A DNA stretch of 64,000 nt from Bombardia bombarda (GCA_030512295.1 JAULSR010000004.1:2852001-2916000); one strand, 5' to 3'; positions 1 through 10,529 are shown, numbered from the stretch's first letter. Notes: generated by a model from the letters alone, not told the origin. A program made the numbers and translations.

Positions 1-397
1 AATCTCGAATTGTTCTGATAAATGGCTTCTATTTCCTCCATTGTGTGGCCATGGCGAAGGTTGTCGAGGTTGGTGAACTCGCCAAGGCTAAACTCGTGCC
101 GCATGGTCGAGGGAATGAGGCGGTTGGTGTTGTCGTTAGCTTGGTTCACATTGCTGGTTTCGCGACGAATGCCGCGGAACGGGCCGCGAAACTGAGATTG
201 TCAGTAGATGTCCCTGGAGTAACTCTCTGTCGAGGTTACGGGCGAGGGCTACCAGGGGAATAAATGACATGCGTGTGCTAGATCGCTTTACCTGGCAGCG
301 GGCTTACCTGGATGCGAGGACGTGGTGGGCTAGTTGCGGCCGCGATTCCGGCTAGATACGGCAGCTCGCTAGTCGGCCATGATGGCGGGTCAGGCAT
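1..397 (-). CDS. hypothetical protein, 5' part of a gene leaving the window on the left (partial)
   Basis: I do not recognise the family. A minus-strand gene can be reconstructed: ATG at 397, exon 1 at 397-308 (30 codons, starting MPDPPSWPTSEL), a 116-nt intron at 307-192 with GTAAGC donor and a CTGAC branch point just before the TCTCAG acceptor, then exon 2 from 191 to the window edge. The junction is phase 0 and the frame stays open. Exon 2 is polar, with segments such as FRGPFRGIRRETSN and TMEEIEAIYQNNS, and no membrane segment. It lies divergent to the coiled-coil gene starting at 1095 and looks like another member of the short accessory genes in this block, although I see no direct sequence match to them. 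The C-terminus is outside the window. Confidence 0.6.
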
Positions 398-1094
398 TGC
401 AACTGAACAGCTCTGTACGGGGCCAGAAGCTGGTCAGAAATCACTGTAAGATTGAGGTAGGTGAGCAAGGCGTGGAGAAAACAGAGGTGTGCGAGCAAAT
501 TTACCTGGAAAAAGCCAAAGGTCGATATGTGATACGCTGGAGAAAATGTGGTGTGAGGTAACGGGAAGGAAATGTTATGAGTGGACAAGAAGTACGCCCA
601 GGAAGAATGCTACTAAAGATTACAAGGGAGTGCAGGTATCTCCCACGGCCAGCGGTTGCCCCGCAGTCCACTTACATCATCAAATGGATCCAGACGGTGC
701 GCGTTCAGTGGCGGTAACACTTTTCCACAGACAGGACCATTCAGTTTGAAACATGGGCAGCGAGCTTGTCATTCACCAGAAATCGTCTTGGTTCCAGTCA
801 TTGTCCACCAAATAATTGACAGCTCCCGGTCGTCAACAGTCCTCTCATTGTAAGCGGCATTGGCCTTCTTTTTGTTGGATATAAAACAAAATCTAACGCC
901 CACACTTCATAGTTGTTTCAGAATAGCGAGCGCGTGGGGTCCCTGGCCAAAGTGGACCAGCAGACCAAAGGGTTCTAGGTATATATGGAAGTCTTACACT
1001 CTTTTCCTTTTCAAAACTAACAAGCTACGACACACAACTACTTAGTCTAGTTATTCACAATATCCCCCATTTTCGTGATCGTTTACCCGCTGAT
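398..1094. other. divergent intergenic region
   Basis: No convincing gene lies between the two divergent genes starting at 397 (minus) and 1095 (plus). A TATA-like GTATATATGG sits near 978-987, followed by a C/T-rich stretch around 1000-1010 and ATATCCCCC just before 1095, a plausible promoter and leader for the plus-strand gene. The short open frames here have no protein-like composition. Confidence 0.4.
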
Positions 1095-2850
1095 ATGGAT
1101 TGGGGGTTTACCCGCGACGTGCCTTCCCCAGGCGACATGGAGCACAGCATATCCCACCAAGACGTAAGCTCTCCGATCCAATCCGTAACAATTCCAGGAA
1201 ATCCGCCAGTTTTCCTCTTCAGGCCGCCGACTGGACTCATTGGCATTTAGGACAGCCCAGCCATGGTGCTGTACAGGCGCATTCCGCCCATAGTCCCGCC
1301 AGCAAACACACGGCCACCCCACACATCTACGGCCGAATCGGCTGCCTGCGTGAGATGCACACAAGAATTCAGGCCCTTTGGGAGGAGCAGCGTTCTGAAA
1401 TCCATCGCCACGAGAAGCATCTCGAACAAAGTTTTAACCAAGGCGTCCAAAACATGGAAAGAGCAGCCAAGCAGTATGTTCAAAGGGTACAGCAACAGTT
1501 CAGGCAACACGAGAAGACCCGCATGGAGCTTCTCAACAGAGAGATACGCCGCTGCGATCAAGCGCGCGATACGACCTTCAGACACAAATTCAGCAAATGC
1601 GCTACCAAGAAATGAACTTGAAAGCCGAGCGCCAGCAAATGTCCAAGAACGAAAAATATTATCAGAATCGTTATTGGAAAGAGGTGTCAAACAGCCAGCA
1701 GATGAAGAAGTGGTATGAAGCAGAGATCGAGCAAGCGAAGCAACAAGAGCGGGCTCGCAAAGTCGAGCTCGATCAAGCATTGTCTGACCTGGAGTCTGAG
1801 CGGCAAGACCTGCGGTGCCTGAGGATGGACGCGGAAGACCATCATCGCGCGGAAATTGAGCGTCAAAAAGCCCAAAGGCAGCAGTGGCAGGAGCAATGAG
1901 AACGGAAAAGCCAGGAGCGACAGGAGCAACGAGAACGGGTATCAGAACAGCGCTGGAAAATTGAACTTGAACAACAACGTCTGGCAAGAATTCGCGAGGA
2001 ACTGGAGCACAACAACCAGGAATTGAAGGAAGCAGAGATGGAGTGTCAAGAACAACTTGATGAAATGGACCGCCAGAAAAGGGAACTTGAGAAGGAACAC
2101 GATGCACTGCATGTCCACAAGATACAACTCCTGAAGGAACAGGACGACTTGCATCGCCAGGAAAACCATCATCGAGAAGAACATCGCATACAGAACGACC
2201 GTCTGGATCAGCTGAGCAAGGAGATACAGCAATTTAAAATGGATCATGTGCGCATACTCCAAGCGCACAGGGATGAGGTTAGAGTCCTCAAAGCCGACAT
2301 TAAGGCATCGAAACAGAACCCAGCGCAGGAGAAGGAGATAAGAGAGCGAGAGCACGGGGCAGAGGTTCAAGTCCTCAAAGCCAAACTAGAGTCAATCAGG
2401 GAGGAATTTGCGCAGGCCAAAGAGACAATGAAGCGACAGAACGAGAGAGAAACTCAAGCAACAGAAGCGGAGTCACTCACGACGGATGCTGCACCAGAGA
2501 CCCTTGTCCTAGGGCCTCTTGTCATCGACGAACCTGTCACAAAGTCTCCTTATATAGATCCTGATGCCGGTGAGCCTTGTGTCATCGACCCGACGAGTGT
2601 ACCGCTGGCCGATGCACACGTTCAGGAGATGAAGCACCTACGCGGCACGAAGCAGCAGCCGGAGACGGCGCCGGAGCACACGGCAAGACTTGACACAGCG
2701 ACACGACGTAAAAGTATGAAGAGGGAGTACCCAGAAAGTATTGACAAGACCAAGCGGCAGAGAAGACTGGAGACTTTGTTGGAAGAGTCCAGCGGCAAGC
2801 ATGAGGAGAAGAAGGGCTTGCTGAGAAATATGTTTGGTTGGCTCTTCTAG
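1095..2850 (+). pseudogene. long coiled-coil protein gene, interrupted by a frameshift and an in-frame stop
   Basis: The gene starts at ATG 1095 (MDWGFTRDVPSPG); exon 1 ends at 1163 and a 59-nt intron (1164-1222, GTAAGC donor, TTTTCCTCTTCAG acceptor) joins in phase 0 to a long exon. The product is a charged Gln/Glu/Lys/Arg coiled coil over most of its length, with a basic KRKxMKRE/KTKRQRR region near the C-terminus that could be a bipartite nuclear signal, ending NMFGWLF. Two lesions break it. Around 1560 the coding frame shifts: removing one GC from the GCGCGCG tract, or adding one base, would restore a continuous coiled coil. At 1897-1899 a TGA interrupts the same frame, most simply from CGA. 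If whole it would encode about 565 residues. The coil continues in frame after each lesion, so decay is recent or the lesions are sequence errors. Function is unknown. Confidence 0.6.
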
Positions 2851-3259
2851 CAGGAGCGAGAGCATTCACTGGCCATGGGTGGTGTCGGAATTGCTGTAAT
2901 TGTTGAGTTAGGTAGTAGGTTATTGGGAGCAAAGGACGAACAGTGACACATTGCGGATATCATGGGAATTCATGATGGAATAATAATGATAGATGTTTTA
3001 GCGAGCTACTACTGTCAAATAGGCATCCACTGGTGTATGTAGGTAGGTAGGTAGGTAGGTAGCACTACCGGCAGTGGTGGTATTGTGGCTGGCGCTCAGG
3101 CTAAGAGGTTCGAAATCGTCAGCACCTAGTTACACGATGAACTGCCAATGACTGGGTATGTTCAAACAGTAAATCTCCCAGCAGCAGCAGTTGAACTACA
3201 ACTCCTCCTCCAAACTCCCCTCCGAGCTCGTCCCCAAGCTCACCTCCGACTCCGAGCCA
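2851..3259. other. intergenic, convergent 3' ends, with GTAG microsatellite
   Basis: No gene seen. The stretch separates the convergent coiled-coil genes ending at 2850 (plus) and 3260 (minus). It carries a run of about six GTAG units near 3035-3062. A GAGGTTCGAAATC near 3105-3117 resembles a tRNA B box, but nothing tRNA-like surrounds it. Confidence 0.4.
3035..3062. repeat. (GTAG)n microsatellite
   Basis: About six consecutive GTAG units. The same ACCTACC/GGTAGG motif recurs near 41107-41148 and 59393-59410, so it is a common short repeat in this genome. Confidence 0.8.
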
Positions 3260-4005
3260 CTATCCTACCAAATCCTCCATGTCTTCGTCCATATCAACGC
3301 CCCAGCGTTCCACGAGCTTCACTGCCACTTGATCCCAGAGAGCATAGAATGCAAGCCTCTCAGCGTCTCGACGGCTCTCAATTTCAGCTTCTTGTTGATC
3401 CCAGCGGGCTTTCACTTCTGCCATCTGATATTCCCGGAGAGCCTTCACATTGGCCTTGTCTGTGTCAAATCGCTGTTCAATGTCGGCCTTCTCGGCTCGC
3501 ATCATGAATCCAATGCTGTCGTATTCGATGCGACGGCGAGAAATAACCTCGGAATCTTCGGCTTGCTTGCGCTGGAGATGAACCAAGCGGTCCGCCTCAC
3601 GGCGCCGATGGACCTCGGCGAATCTGGCCTCTCGGCGACGTCTCTTCTCCATGTGTTCGGGGTCCTGAATGCGACGGTTTGAGACGGTGTTGACAGTGGC
3701 ACTGCCGCCAGGGCTGATCACCCGTGGAGCGACGACTGGTATGGATGTCGCTGGTGGCTGTTACGGCTGTGTTAGTTGTTTTTGAACTTATTGTAACTAG
3801 AAATAGGTAGTATTGTGGGAAAAATAGGTATCAGACGTACTTCATGCTCTCTGCTGCGGATGGAGGCTTGTTGGTTACTGTTTGCAGGCTGGACATATCG
3901 GCGACAAACGGGCGACGCGGATCGAGTTCGCGCTCGACCTGGCGCCATGGGGTGACGAGCCACCGCTCTGCCATTTGCAGGTTGATATGGGTTTACTCCC
4001 GACAT
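3260..4005 (-). CDS. short two-exon coiled-coil protein
   Basis: The function is not recognised. Exon 1 runs from ATG at about 4005 to 3841 (55 codons, MSGVNPYQPANGRAV), then an 83-nt intron (3840-3758) with GTACGT donor, a CTAAC branch point and TAACAG acceptor, then exon 2 from 3757 to 3260. The phase-0 junction gives one open protein of about 220 residues. The N-terminal 70 residues are basic and Pro/Arg-rich. Residues from about 90 to 200 form a strongly charged helix with repeated RRR and E/K/Q heptads; the tail is acidic (VDMDEDMEDLVG). The segment RAEKADIEQRFDTDKANVK resembles RAKHIERDATLNDKVTK in the relic at 4379-4791, suggesting the two are paralogues. There is no signal peptide or membrane segment. 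It is the best-preserved member of the left-hand coiled-coil block. Confidence 0.65.
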
Positions 4006-4378
4006 TGTTTGCTGGATTCGAGTGACTCTGTGGTGGTTGTCTCACAGCGGAGGTGTGGGCAAGCAGGTAGGTGCGAATTTGTGATGTGCAAAAGAAAATT
4101 GAAGAGGACGGAGAGTGTCTGGGCCTGAGAATTTTGAAATGGGGGTGGTCGTGGTATTTAAAGGGGCCCGGGGAGGTACCAAAGGAAAGGTAACCTTCGC
4201 CATTTTGTGGACCTACGAGAGTTTGATACCGACTATGACGGCTTTATTGGACAGGTGACATACTAACGGAGCATGAAAACACGTGCAGTTGAAGGCAATT
4301 CAGCGTCTACAAACCTTATTTAAGTAGTTCTGTGAAAGAATAGTGGCGGTTCAGGCGTTCTCACGCAGGCCAATCATC

Positions 4379-4791
4379 CTACACGTCATCCTCTCCCAAG
4401 ACACCAGGTTCTGCCTCATCCTCCCAGCAACTGCGCATTTTGGTGACCTTGTCATTCAGTGTGGCATCGCGTTCGATATGTTTGGCACGTTAGCGATGCT
4501 AGTGTTCAACAATGGAAATCTAGCGGTTCGGCGGCGCCGGTCCTCCTTAATCCTTGCCAAGATGATACGCTTGTTCTCCGCATCTCGAGCCGCATCAATC
4601 ATGCGCTGGGCTTCAGGGCTCAGAGCTGTCGTCGTCTCCGGAGATCTAATATCTGGACGTCTGAATTTCTGTAAAGAGGTAAGTACTATGTCAGACAAGA
4701 TTGAAATGCGCGAGCTGTTATCAGGTGTAGGTAATCGTTAATCTGCGATATTATTACGGAATACTGAACTTACAAGTATAATGGTCGACAT
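4379..4791 (-). pseudogene. decayed coiled-coil gene with three CAR-to-TAR stops
   Basis: An 18-nt first exon (4791-4774, MSTIIL) is followed by a 105-nt intron (4773-4669; GTAAGT donor, TTTACAG acceptor) and, in phase 0, by an exon coding KFRRPDIRSPETTTALSPEAQ and a charged helix. After the Arg run near 4555 the frame shifts by one. In the new frame three stops (TAG, TAG, TAA, between about 4492 and 4545) fall exactly where Gln codons would suit the helix, after which coding continues as RAKHIERDATLNDKV and ends EDDV at 4379. The three stops are each explained by CpA to TpA change, the signature of repeat-induced point mutation (RIP) known in ascomycetes, though three sites are few. The family is unknown and is probably the same as the gene at 3260-4005. 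Confidence 0.5.
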
Positions 4792-5643
4792 CTGTGACGA
4801 GAGCGAAAAAACAAAACTGTTGCCTCTTTAGCAACCAATTCCTACTATATGCTATACGACACACCCCCCAGGCCTTTAAGGGTACCGAAAAAGACTGTAA
4901 CCCATCATAGCAGAACTACGGCATTCTGTTCCGTATACTAAGGTGCTATCAAAAAGTTTAACCTATGTATTACTATTGGAATCCGGCCATAATTAAGGAT
5001 CGAACATATAGGTATCCTTTTGGTATAGTGTAGTTGTATTGAGCTAATTAGTTATAGCGTATGTAGTATAAGAAACCGCCCTACAAAATCTTAAATTAAG
5101 AGTGAGACGCATAACCGTTACTTATTAATATCTACTACCCAGCAACTATGGTTATGTTTTGATATCCACGGATAAGTAACCGGCATAGGTAAGGTATATG
5201 GGGCCCCTGTACGGTACCTAAGGGGACATTTGCAAGGTAGGTATACAGCTATATAACGACAATTCAATCACTGACCAATACTAAGGTACTAATCTCCCTG
5301 GCGACAGATTAGGTAAAGCATGGAGCAATAAGTCTGGCAACACACCTTTGTGTGGTATTCTGCCGTAGCTCGCACCTTCCGCTGTCTGCTGCGATACCCA
5401 TGAAGTACCATCAAAGGCCCCGCTGTTAGTGGAGCTCATCAGATGATGGGGACTTTTGGGCTGCGAAGTTGCAGTACCACCACCAGTTTTTGTTGGCGCA
5501 AGCTGCCAGCCTCTACTTTACGCTACCTGGGCCAAAGACAACCCAGCTCAATTTACCGTTCCTTTCACTTCTTTCGCGCATCCCACATCCACTTCCAAAT
5601 TCGAAAAACCCAACCTCGACACCAATTGAGGTGCGCGACCACG
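4792..5643. other. AT-rich intergenic stretch
   Basis: No gene seen. About 4850-5300 is rich in A, T and TpA steps and has stops in every frame, unlike the GC-rich genes to its right. This is what an old RIP-mutated repeat looks like, but no element could be recognised. From about 5440 the sequence returns to ordinary composition and forms the upstream region of the gene at 5644. Confidence 0.4.
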
Positions 5644-6218
5644 ATGTCCGAAATGCCACGCGACACTCGGGATGTCGACCCTGCGTCGCAGACTGGTACG
5701 TACCTAATTCTTTTAGTTAGAATAAAAAACGTTTGATGGTGGTCCATTCTTGTTCGAGGGAAGGCGCTAACGCAAATACCAATCGTCAAGGGGAGGACAT
5801 TCGGCGGCATTTGGTCTTCCAAAGCCTTTGGGGTGCTCAAGAGCACGACGATGGGTACAAGAATGCATGGATTGAAACCGATGGGTCCAGCGAGAAATCG
5901 CAAATTCAGGCTCTCCGACTTGAACTGTGAGTGAACAAACTGAAATTGTTTCAGTAAATGAACTGACTGGATGCACCCAACAGCGTCGAAGTCAGGGCCG
6001 AACTGGACAAGTTGGAATTGCAAAGAAAACGAGATGCTCGTGCTACCAAGGAGAGGTTGTCCTCGGAGGTCCTGCTCAGTCTCGGATACACAGCCGTCTG
6101 TGTTTCTTTTTTGCGCAGCCCTTATCCTTTTGTGTCCGACACTCTGTATCCAATTATCCACCACGGGGTCCTGTGTTCGTTCATAGTCCACCGAGTCTTG
6201 ATGCGGTATTGGCACTAA
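5644..6218 (+). CDS. small three-exon coiled-coil protein
   Basis: The function is not recognised. Exon 1 is 5644-5695 (MSEMPRDTRDVDPASQ), intron 1 is 5696-5790 (GTACGT donor, GCTAAC branch point, GTCAAG acceptor), exon 2 is 5791-5926, intron 2 is 5927-5983 (GTGAGT donor, CTGAC branch point, CAACAG acceptor), and exon 3 runs from 5984 to a stop at 6218. Both junctions keep frame and rebuild one uninterrupted charged helix across the exon boundaries (ending RLEL, then VEVRAELDKLELQRKRD), which is strong support for the model. The product is about 140 residues. The last 50 residues are hydrophobic and less convincing, so the true end may lie at an unseen splice or follow a frameshift. The opposite strand is open from 6494 to 5565, which I treat mainly as a shadow. 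Confidence 0.55.
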
Positions 6219-6872
6219 GACCAGCTCTGAAACCAGAGTGCGGTTAATTGAGTGCAGCTCCTGTTCCAACAAGCACTGCCAATCAGTCTGTTGCTCCTTC
6301 CTGTCTTGGATTGTCGTCGATATGGAGAGCGGAGTGTTGTTGGAGCCAAAACCGTTGTTATCGTTATCGATCAAACTGGCTCTTTGATTGGTCAGGCTAT
6401 CGTTGGACCCACTCCAGATTGCTCCCCTTACCCATGCCTTTGTTCGTTCAGGGTCGTTCTTGGCAAACTTCAAACCTCGAAAACCCAACCACAAGATGGG
6501 CGCCTATTTCCCAAGATCCAAGACTTCCTTCCATATTATCAATGATGACTCCTTTTTTCAGCCTCGATCATACAAATTTCTGATAAATGCAGAAAGGAAG
6601 AGGGATGGCAATCGAGGTCTTGTGTAGCCATGGTTGCTGACCGCAAATAACACGGCAATTAGGTTTTCTCACTTGTGTGCGAGACAAAAACTACTGGCTG
6701 GGGCATGAATTTCCGTCGCGCTAATGAGGCCCCCTACTGACCCATCCCCGCTTTGGCGCCGGGTAAGCGGTCAGCCATCTCACCTCCTGTCGTTCTCCCG
6801 CCGTCAGACTTGGAGTAGCACAACAGCCCAGCAAAAGCGGGTGAGATCGACATACATCCCACAGAATCAGCC
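6219..6872. other. intergenic region upstream of the methyltransferase
   Basis: No gene can be supported. The minus-strand frame spanning about 6494-6219 is open and moderately protein-like, but it has no recognisable motif and continues antisense to the spliced gene at 5644. The last 150 bases before 6873 are the presumed leader and promoter of the methyltransferase gene. Confidence 0.35.
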
Positions 6873-7862
6873 ATGTCTAACCACGACACCCTAGCCTCAC
6901 GCGCCGAGGTCGAGGTCGACAACGACCTCGACTCATCTTACGGTGGCGACGGCTTCTCGAGCGCGAGCACCTCGCTGCACAGCAGCGTGCTCAAGTACGA
7001 GTGGAAGCACGGCCGCCGCTACCACAGCTACCAGTCCGGCAGCTACAACTTCCCCAACGATGAGCGCGAGCAGGACCGCCTCGACATGATCCACCACGTC
7101 TTCTACCGCCTCCTCCACGACCGTCTCTTCTTGGCTCCCGTCGACCCCGACGCCGGCTTGCGCGTGCTCGACATCGGCACTGGCACCGGCCTCTGGGCCA
7201 TCCACCTCGGCGACGAGTACCCCGGCGCCCTCGAGATCGTCGGCAACGACCTCAGCCCCATCCAGCCACAGTGGACCCCGCCCAACGTGCACTTCGTCGT
7301 CGACGACGTCGAGCTCGACTGGGCCGAGCCGCAGCTGTATGACTTCATCCACTGCCGCTACATGGCCGGCGGCATCAAGGACTGGCCGCGCCTGATCGGC
7401 CAGATGTTTGCTAATACTAAGCCCGGGGGGTGGGTCGAGTTGCATGAGACTGCCAACACGCTGTTTTCGCAGGACGGGTCTCTTCAGCCTGACAACGCCA
7501 TGGTTAAGATGATGGACGGGCTCGCCGAGGCCTGCGATAAGATCGGCCGCACCCTGGATCCGGCGCCGTCGATGAAGAAGTGGGCTGAGGAGGCCGGCTT
7601 CGTCAATGTGAAGGAGCAGCGGTTTAGCCTCCCTATTGGAAGCTGGCCGCGCGACCCGCGGCTGAAGGAGGTCGGGACTCTGATGGGTATCAACTTTGTC
7701 GAGGGCGTTGAGGCGTTTACGGCTGCCTTGTTCAAGGACGTATTGGGCTGGTCGCAGGAGGAGGTGGCGGTGCTGAATGCGGGCGTGCGGAGCTCCGTGC
7801 GAAAGGGAGATGCCCATGCCATGTTTGACTATTTAGTTATTACTAGTCAACGGCCGGAATAG
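6873..7862 (+). CDS. LaeA-like SAM-dependent methyltransferase
   Basis: A single-exon gene for 329 residues. The class I methyltransferase fold is evident: motif I is VLDIGTGTGLWA at residues 98-109, followed by an acidic motif II region (IVGNDLSPIQP), the post-II FVVDDVE segment and KPGGWVELHE, which is motif III-like. FPNDEREQDRLDM before motif I and the late EEAGFVNV segment are typical of the fungal TAM/LaeA-like methyltransferases. LaeA itself is a nuclear regulator of secondary metabolism, but this subfamily is large and most members are uncharacterised small-molecule or protein methyltransferases, so the substrate cannot be stated. It is convergent with the HET gene, 127 bases apart, and no backbone biosynthetic enzyme lies nearby. 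The ATG at 6873 is preceded by a normal leader and is the first in frame. Confidence 0.88.
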   Translation: MSNHDTLASRAEVEVDNDLDSSYGGDGFSSASTSLHSSVLKYEWKHGRRYHSYQSGSYNFPNDEREQDRLDMIHHVFYRLLHDRLFLAPVDPDAGLRVLDIGTGTGLWAIHLGDEYPGALEIVGNDLSPIQPQWTPPNVHFVVDDVELDWAEPQLYDFIHCRYMAGGIKDWPRLIGQMFANTKPGGWVELHETANTLFSQDGSLQPDNAMVKMMDGLAEACDKIGRTLDPAPSMKKWAEEAGFVNVKEQRFSLPIGSWPRDPRLKEVGTLMGINFVEGVEAFTAALFKDVLGWSQEEVAVLNAGVRSSVRKGDAHAMFDYLVITSQRPE

Positions 7863-7989
7863 GTGTCAGGTTAGAGGAGGGGCAGGATTTGTCTTTTTCA
7901 TAGCGCCGGCGTGGGGACCTGTGGGCACTTTCTTGGATATCATGATAACCGCTTAATGATGAACTCCTCGGATTGCCAGCATGCTCCCG

Positions 7990-10002
7990 CTATACAATGG
8001 TGATCGTCTCAAACGTTTGGGCCTCTGGTACCTGACCGAATACATCTCCGTCGCCCCCGATTATGCGGTAATACGTTCCAACTCTTCGGTAAACGCATAA
8101 ACCCCCAACATCATCTCCTTTCACCCTTTGGAGAATTAGACCTAAATGGCTCTTTGTATGTACATGTTCCGCTTCTTGTTTGTGCCCAAGAGAAAACAAG
8201 ACGACTTCCACCTCTACTTCAAAGCCCTCAGTTTCCCACTCCGTCCAGGCGTCCTCACGCGTGTCCAAGGCAACTCTGGCAATGGGATCGTGTGGGGAAT
8301 AGCTAAATACGCGAAGCTTTACTATGAATAACGTAGCTATGTTCTTGACTCCAAAACCTGGGGATCTAATGCGCAAAAAGGTCGACGTTACTCTCCCCCG
8401 AAGATGGTGAGTGATGCGCTTTTTACCGCTACCAAAGGAGCTGCCGGGTAAAGTGGGTTGACGTGTGCCTTGACCAACTGGGCCTTAGCTACGAAAGTAG
8501 GTGAATACTCTGTAGGAGGAAGGTCCGTCTTCACAGCACCGTCCACTGAAGCCCACGACCATGATGGGGCCCTGTATTCCGGTGGCCTCTTCAATTTTGG
8601 CAGCGACATCCTCCGTCCATCGAGCCTCCACCAAAGCCCTTGGATTATATCTTCCTTCCACAGCCCTGCCAAGTATGTCTTGTTCGTCTCTTTCTGATAG
8701 AAGTCCGCCAAGGCGGCGAGAGCGACAAGCTTGTCGGATGGGAGTGTGAGGTCGCACTGCGTGTACGCCTCGATAATATCATCCCACCAATTCAATCTTG
8801 ACCCGGGAATGGACGGCTTGTTGCTCATGCGCTCCGTTTGCAGCAACCTGCTTCCTAAGCGGCGTTCACCGCAACGACATCGCCACGTTAATTCCTTATC
8901 CGAATAGACAAGCATGCGAGGTGAGAGCATGTATTCCTGGTAAGCCCAGGCTCGTCGATACAGCGGGTTCTCGACAGGGGACGGCGCGAATTCGCTTTCA
9001 GTGTCTGCCAACACAAGTTGGTGAATCGACTCCTCTGCCTTGCCCCAAAGCCATGTACGCTGTGTGCTTTGAACTCGCACCTTGATGGGTGGGGAATCAG
9101 CGGGAGGCGCAAATCGTGGGTGAAGAAAGCCTTCCGTCACATTATGAGCAGAAGCCGCAAATATTGTGACAAGGGCGGATTGATATATCCGCGGCACCTG
9201 TCCCAGCTCAACTCCAAGGTCCGCAGTATCGTTTTGTATGATGCACAAACTGTCGACCCACAAGTAGCGAGCTCCTATCTTGCGACACACAGTGACGGCG
9301 TCCTGTATGGTCTTGGGCATGCTCGAGAGGTCTATCCCGTCGCGGTAGCCTGGGATTGATGCCTGGGTAGTCTTCTGCGGTTGGTCTCCGCCCCAGCAGT
9401 AGCTCAATGCCACCCACTCAGAAAAGTCCATTTCAGGATACTCGGGAGGCTGTAGTTCAAGATCATCGACTATTTCTCACGAATATGTAGCTGTTAGCTC
9501 AGATGTCAGCATACTACTCTACCTTATTGCAATGAAGATTACATACATGGCAGCAAATGAAGCTTATATCTCCGCTCTCCAATTTCGTAAAGATCAATCC
9601 ATGCGTCACCCACGGGCAGGAGCGCCGTCGTCGCGTCTTGCCATAGTGAACCTGTCTGGTTCACCGAGCGGCGCACAAATTGAACTGCATCACGTGTCAC
9701 TGAATGGTGGTTAGGTGAGTGTTTAGACTGCGGCCTTCCTCCAGCTCACCTTTACTTAGCGGCCGTTTGGCTCTTACCAAACTCAATTCGGACATGGGAC
9801 ATGGACTGGCAGATGAATCTGATGGCGGTAACACGGGCAGCCCCTCAAACCTGTATTGGAGTTGGACAAACCATGTCGAATACATGTGTCTGCGCACGAG
9901 AATTCTGGAGCAGAGTTCGCATGAATGGAGCCCGTCGGCGTCGACAACCGGTTTGCGTTCCTCAAGTCCGTGGATTTTCAGCGGCATTTTGGTCATTGTC
10001 AT
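7990..10002 (-). CDS. HET-domain (heterokaryon incompatibility) protein
   Basis: Four exons: 10002-9750, 9699-9547, 9469-8392 and 8302-7990, with introns 9749-9700 (GTGAGC/TTCAG, CTAAC branch), 9546-9470 (GTATGT/AATAG) and 8391-8303 (GTAACG/TTTAG). Frames join throughout to give about 598 residues. Residues near 30-36 carry the CELC motif common at the start of such proteins. The HET domain begins at about residue 154 (WVALSYCWGG), continues with MPKTIQDAVTVCR, RYLWVDSLCIIQ and IYQSALVTIFAAS, and is followed by the RRAWAYQEYMLSPR segment typical of the family and by a C-terminal part ending in LGLILQRV and YRRVG. HET-domain proteins mediate allorecognition and cell death in filamentous ascomycetes, but most family members have no assigned role. 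The last intron is the least certain, since its branch point is weak. The N-terminal ATG could also be the nearby MTKMP. Confidence 0.85.
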
Positions 10003-10529
10003 TCGAGAGTGGGCTGTGACTGATGGATGAATTCTCAAGTCTAGAGTGGAGTTGGAAGACGAAAAGACAAAATTATTTTTAAGTTCTGACCGTTTGGAAG
10101 TCAAGCGGGGTTTTGGCGCCCGCCAATGGAGCTATTCTAGGCAGCAAAGGTCACGGTTTGGGAAGCCGCGGGGGATTTTTGAATGCCCCGCGCCAGGTAT
10201 AGGGCATGTAGAGCGAATAATCTTGCCATACTAAAAATAAGGCTCACTTAACAGCAGTACATCTATCTTCTCTCAGGTAGTAGCTGCCAGGCGGCAGGAT
10301 AGTAGGATTGCCTGTCAGGCACCTTCCCGTCGCAAATACGGCAACACCGACCTGTCGCAACTTCCGTTCTTCCTTTCCCCACCCACGACCAGTGCCATCG
10401 GCAGCAACTGGCAATGACACTCTGGGCGTCATTTCCATTTCACCAAATCCATAAGCTGCATTTGCCTCGGCATCTAATCACCGTTCCATTTATTTTTCAC
10501 CATCGTGACGCTGGTCGTCGTCGTGAACC
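10003..10529. other. divergent promoter region
   Basis: No gene seen. The 527 bases separate the divergent HET gene (minus) and the gene at 10530 (plus). The part close to 10530 is C/T-rich, typical of a leader. Confidence 0.4.

Noticed and set aside
1897..1899. TGA as a selenocysteine codon
   Set aside because: Filamentous ascomycetes lack the selenocysteine machinery, and the surrounding coiled coil offers no reason for it.
6933..7817. 294-codon minus frame over the methyltransferase
   Set aside because: It is antisense to a clear SAM-methyltransferase and has no domain of its own.
8303..8391. Frameshift at the end of the HET gene
   Set aside because: A GTAACG to TTTAG intron restores frame and joins two parts typical of the family, so no lesion is needed.
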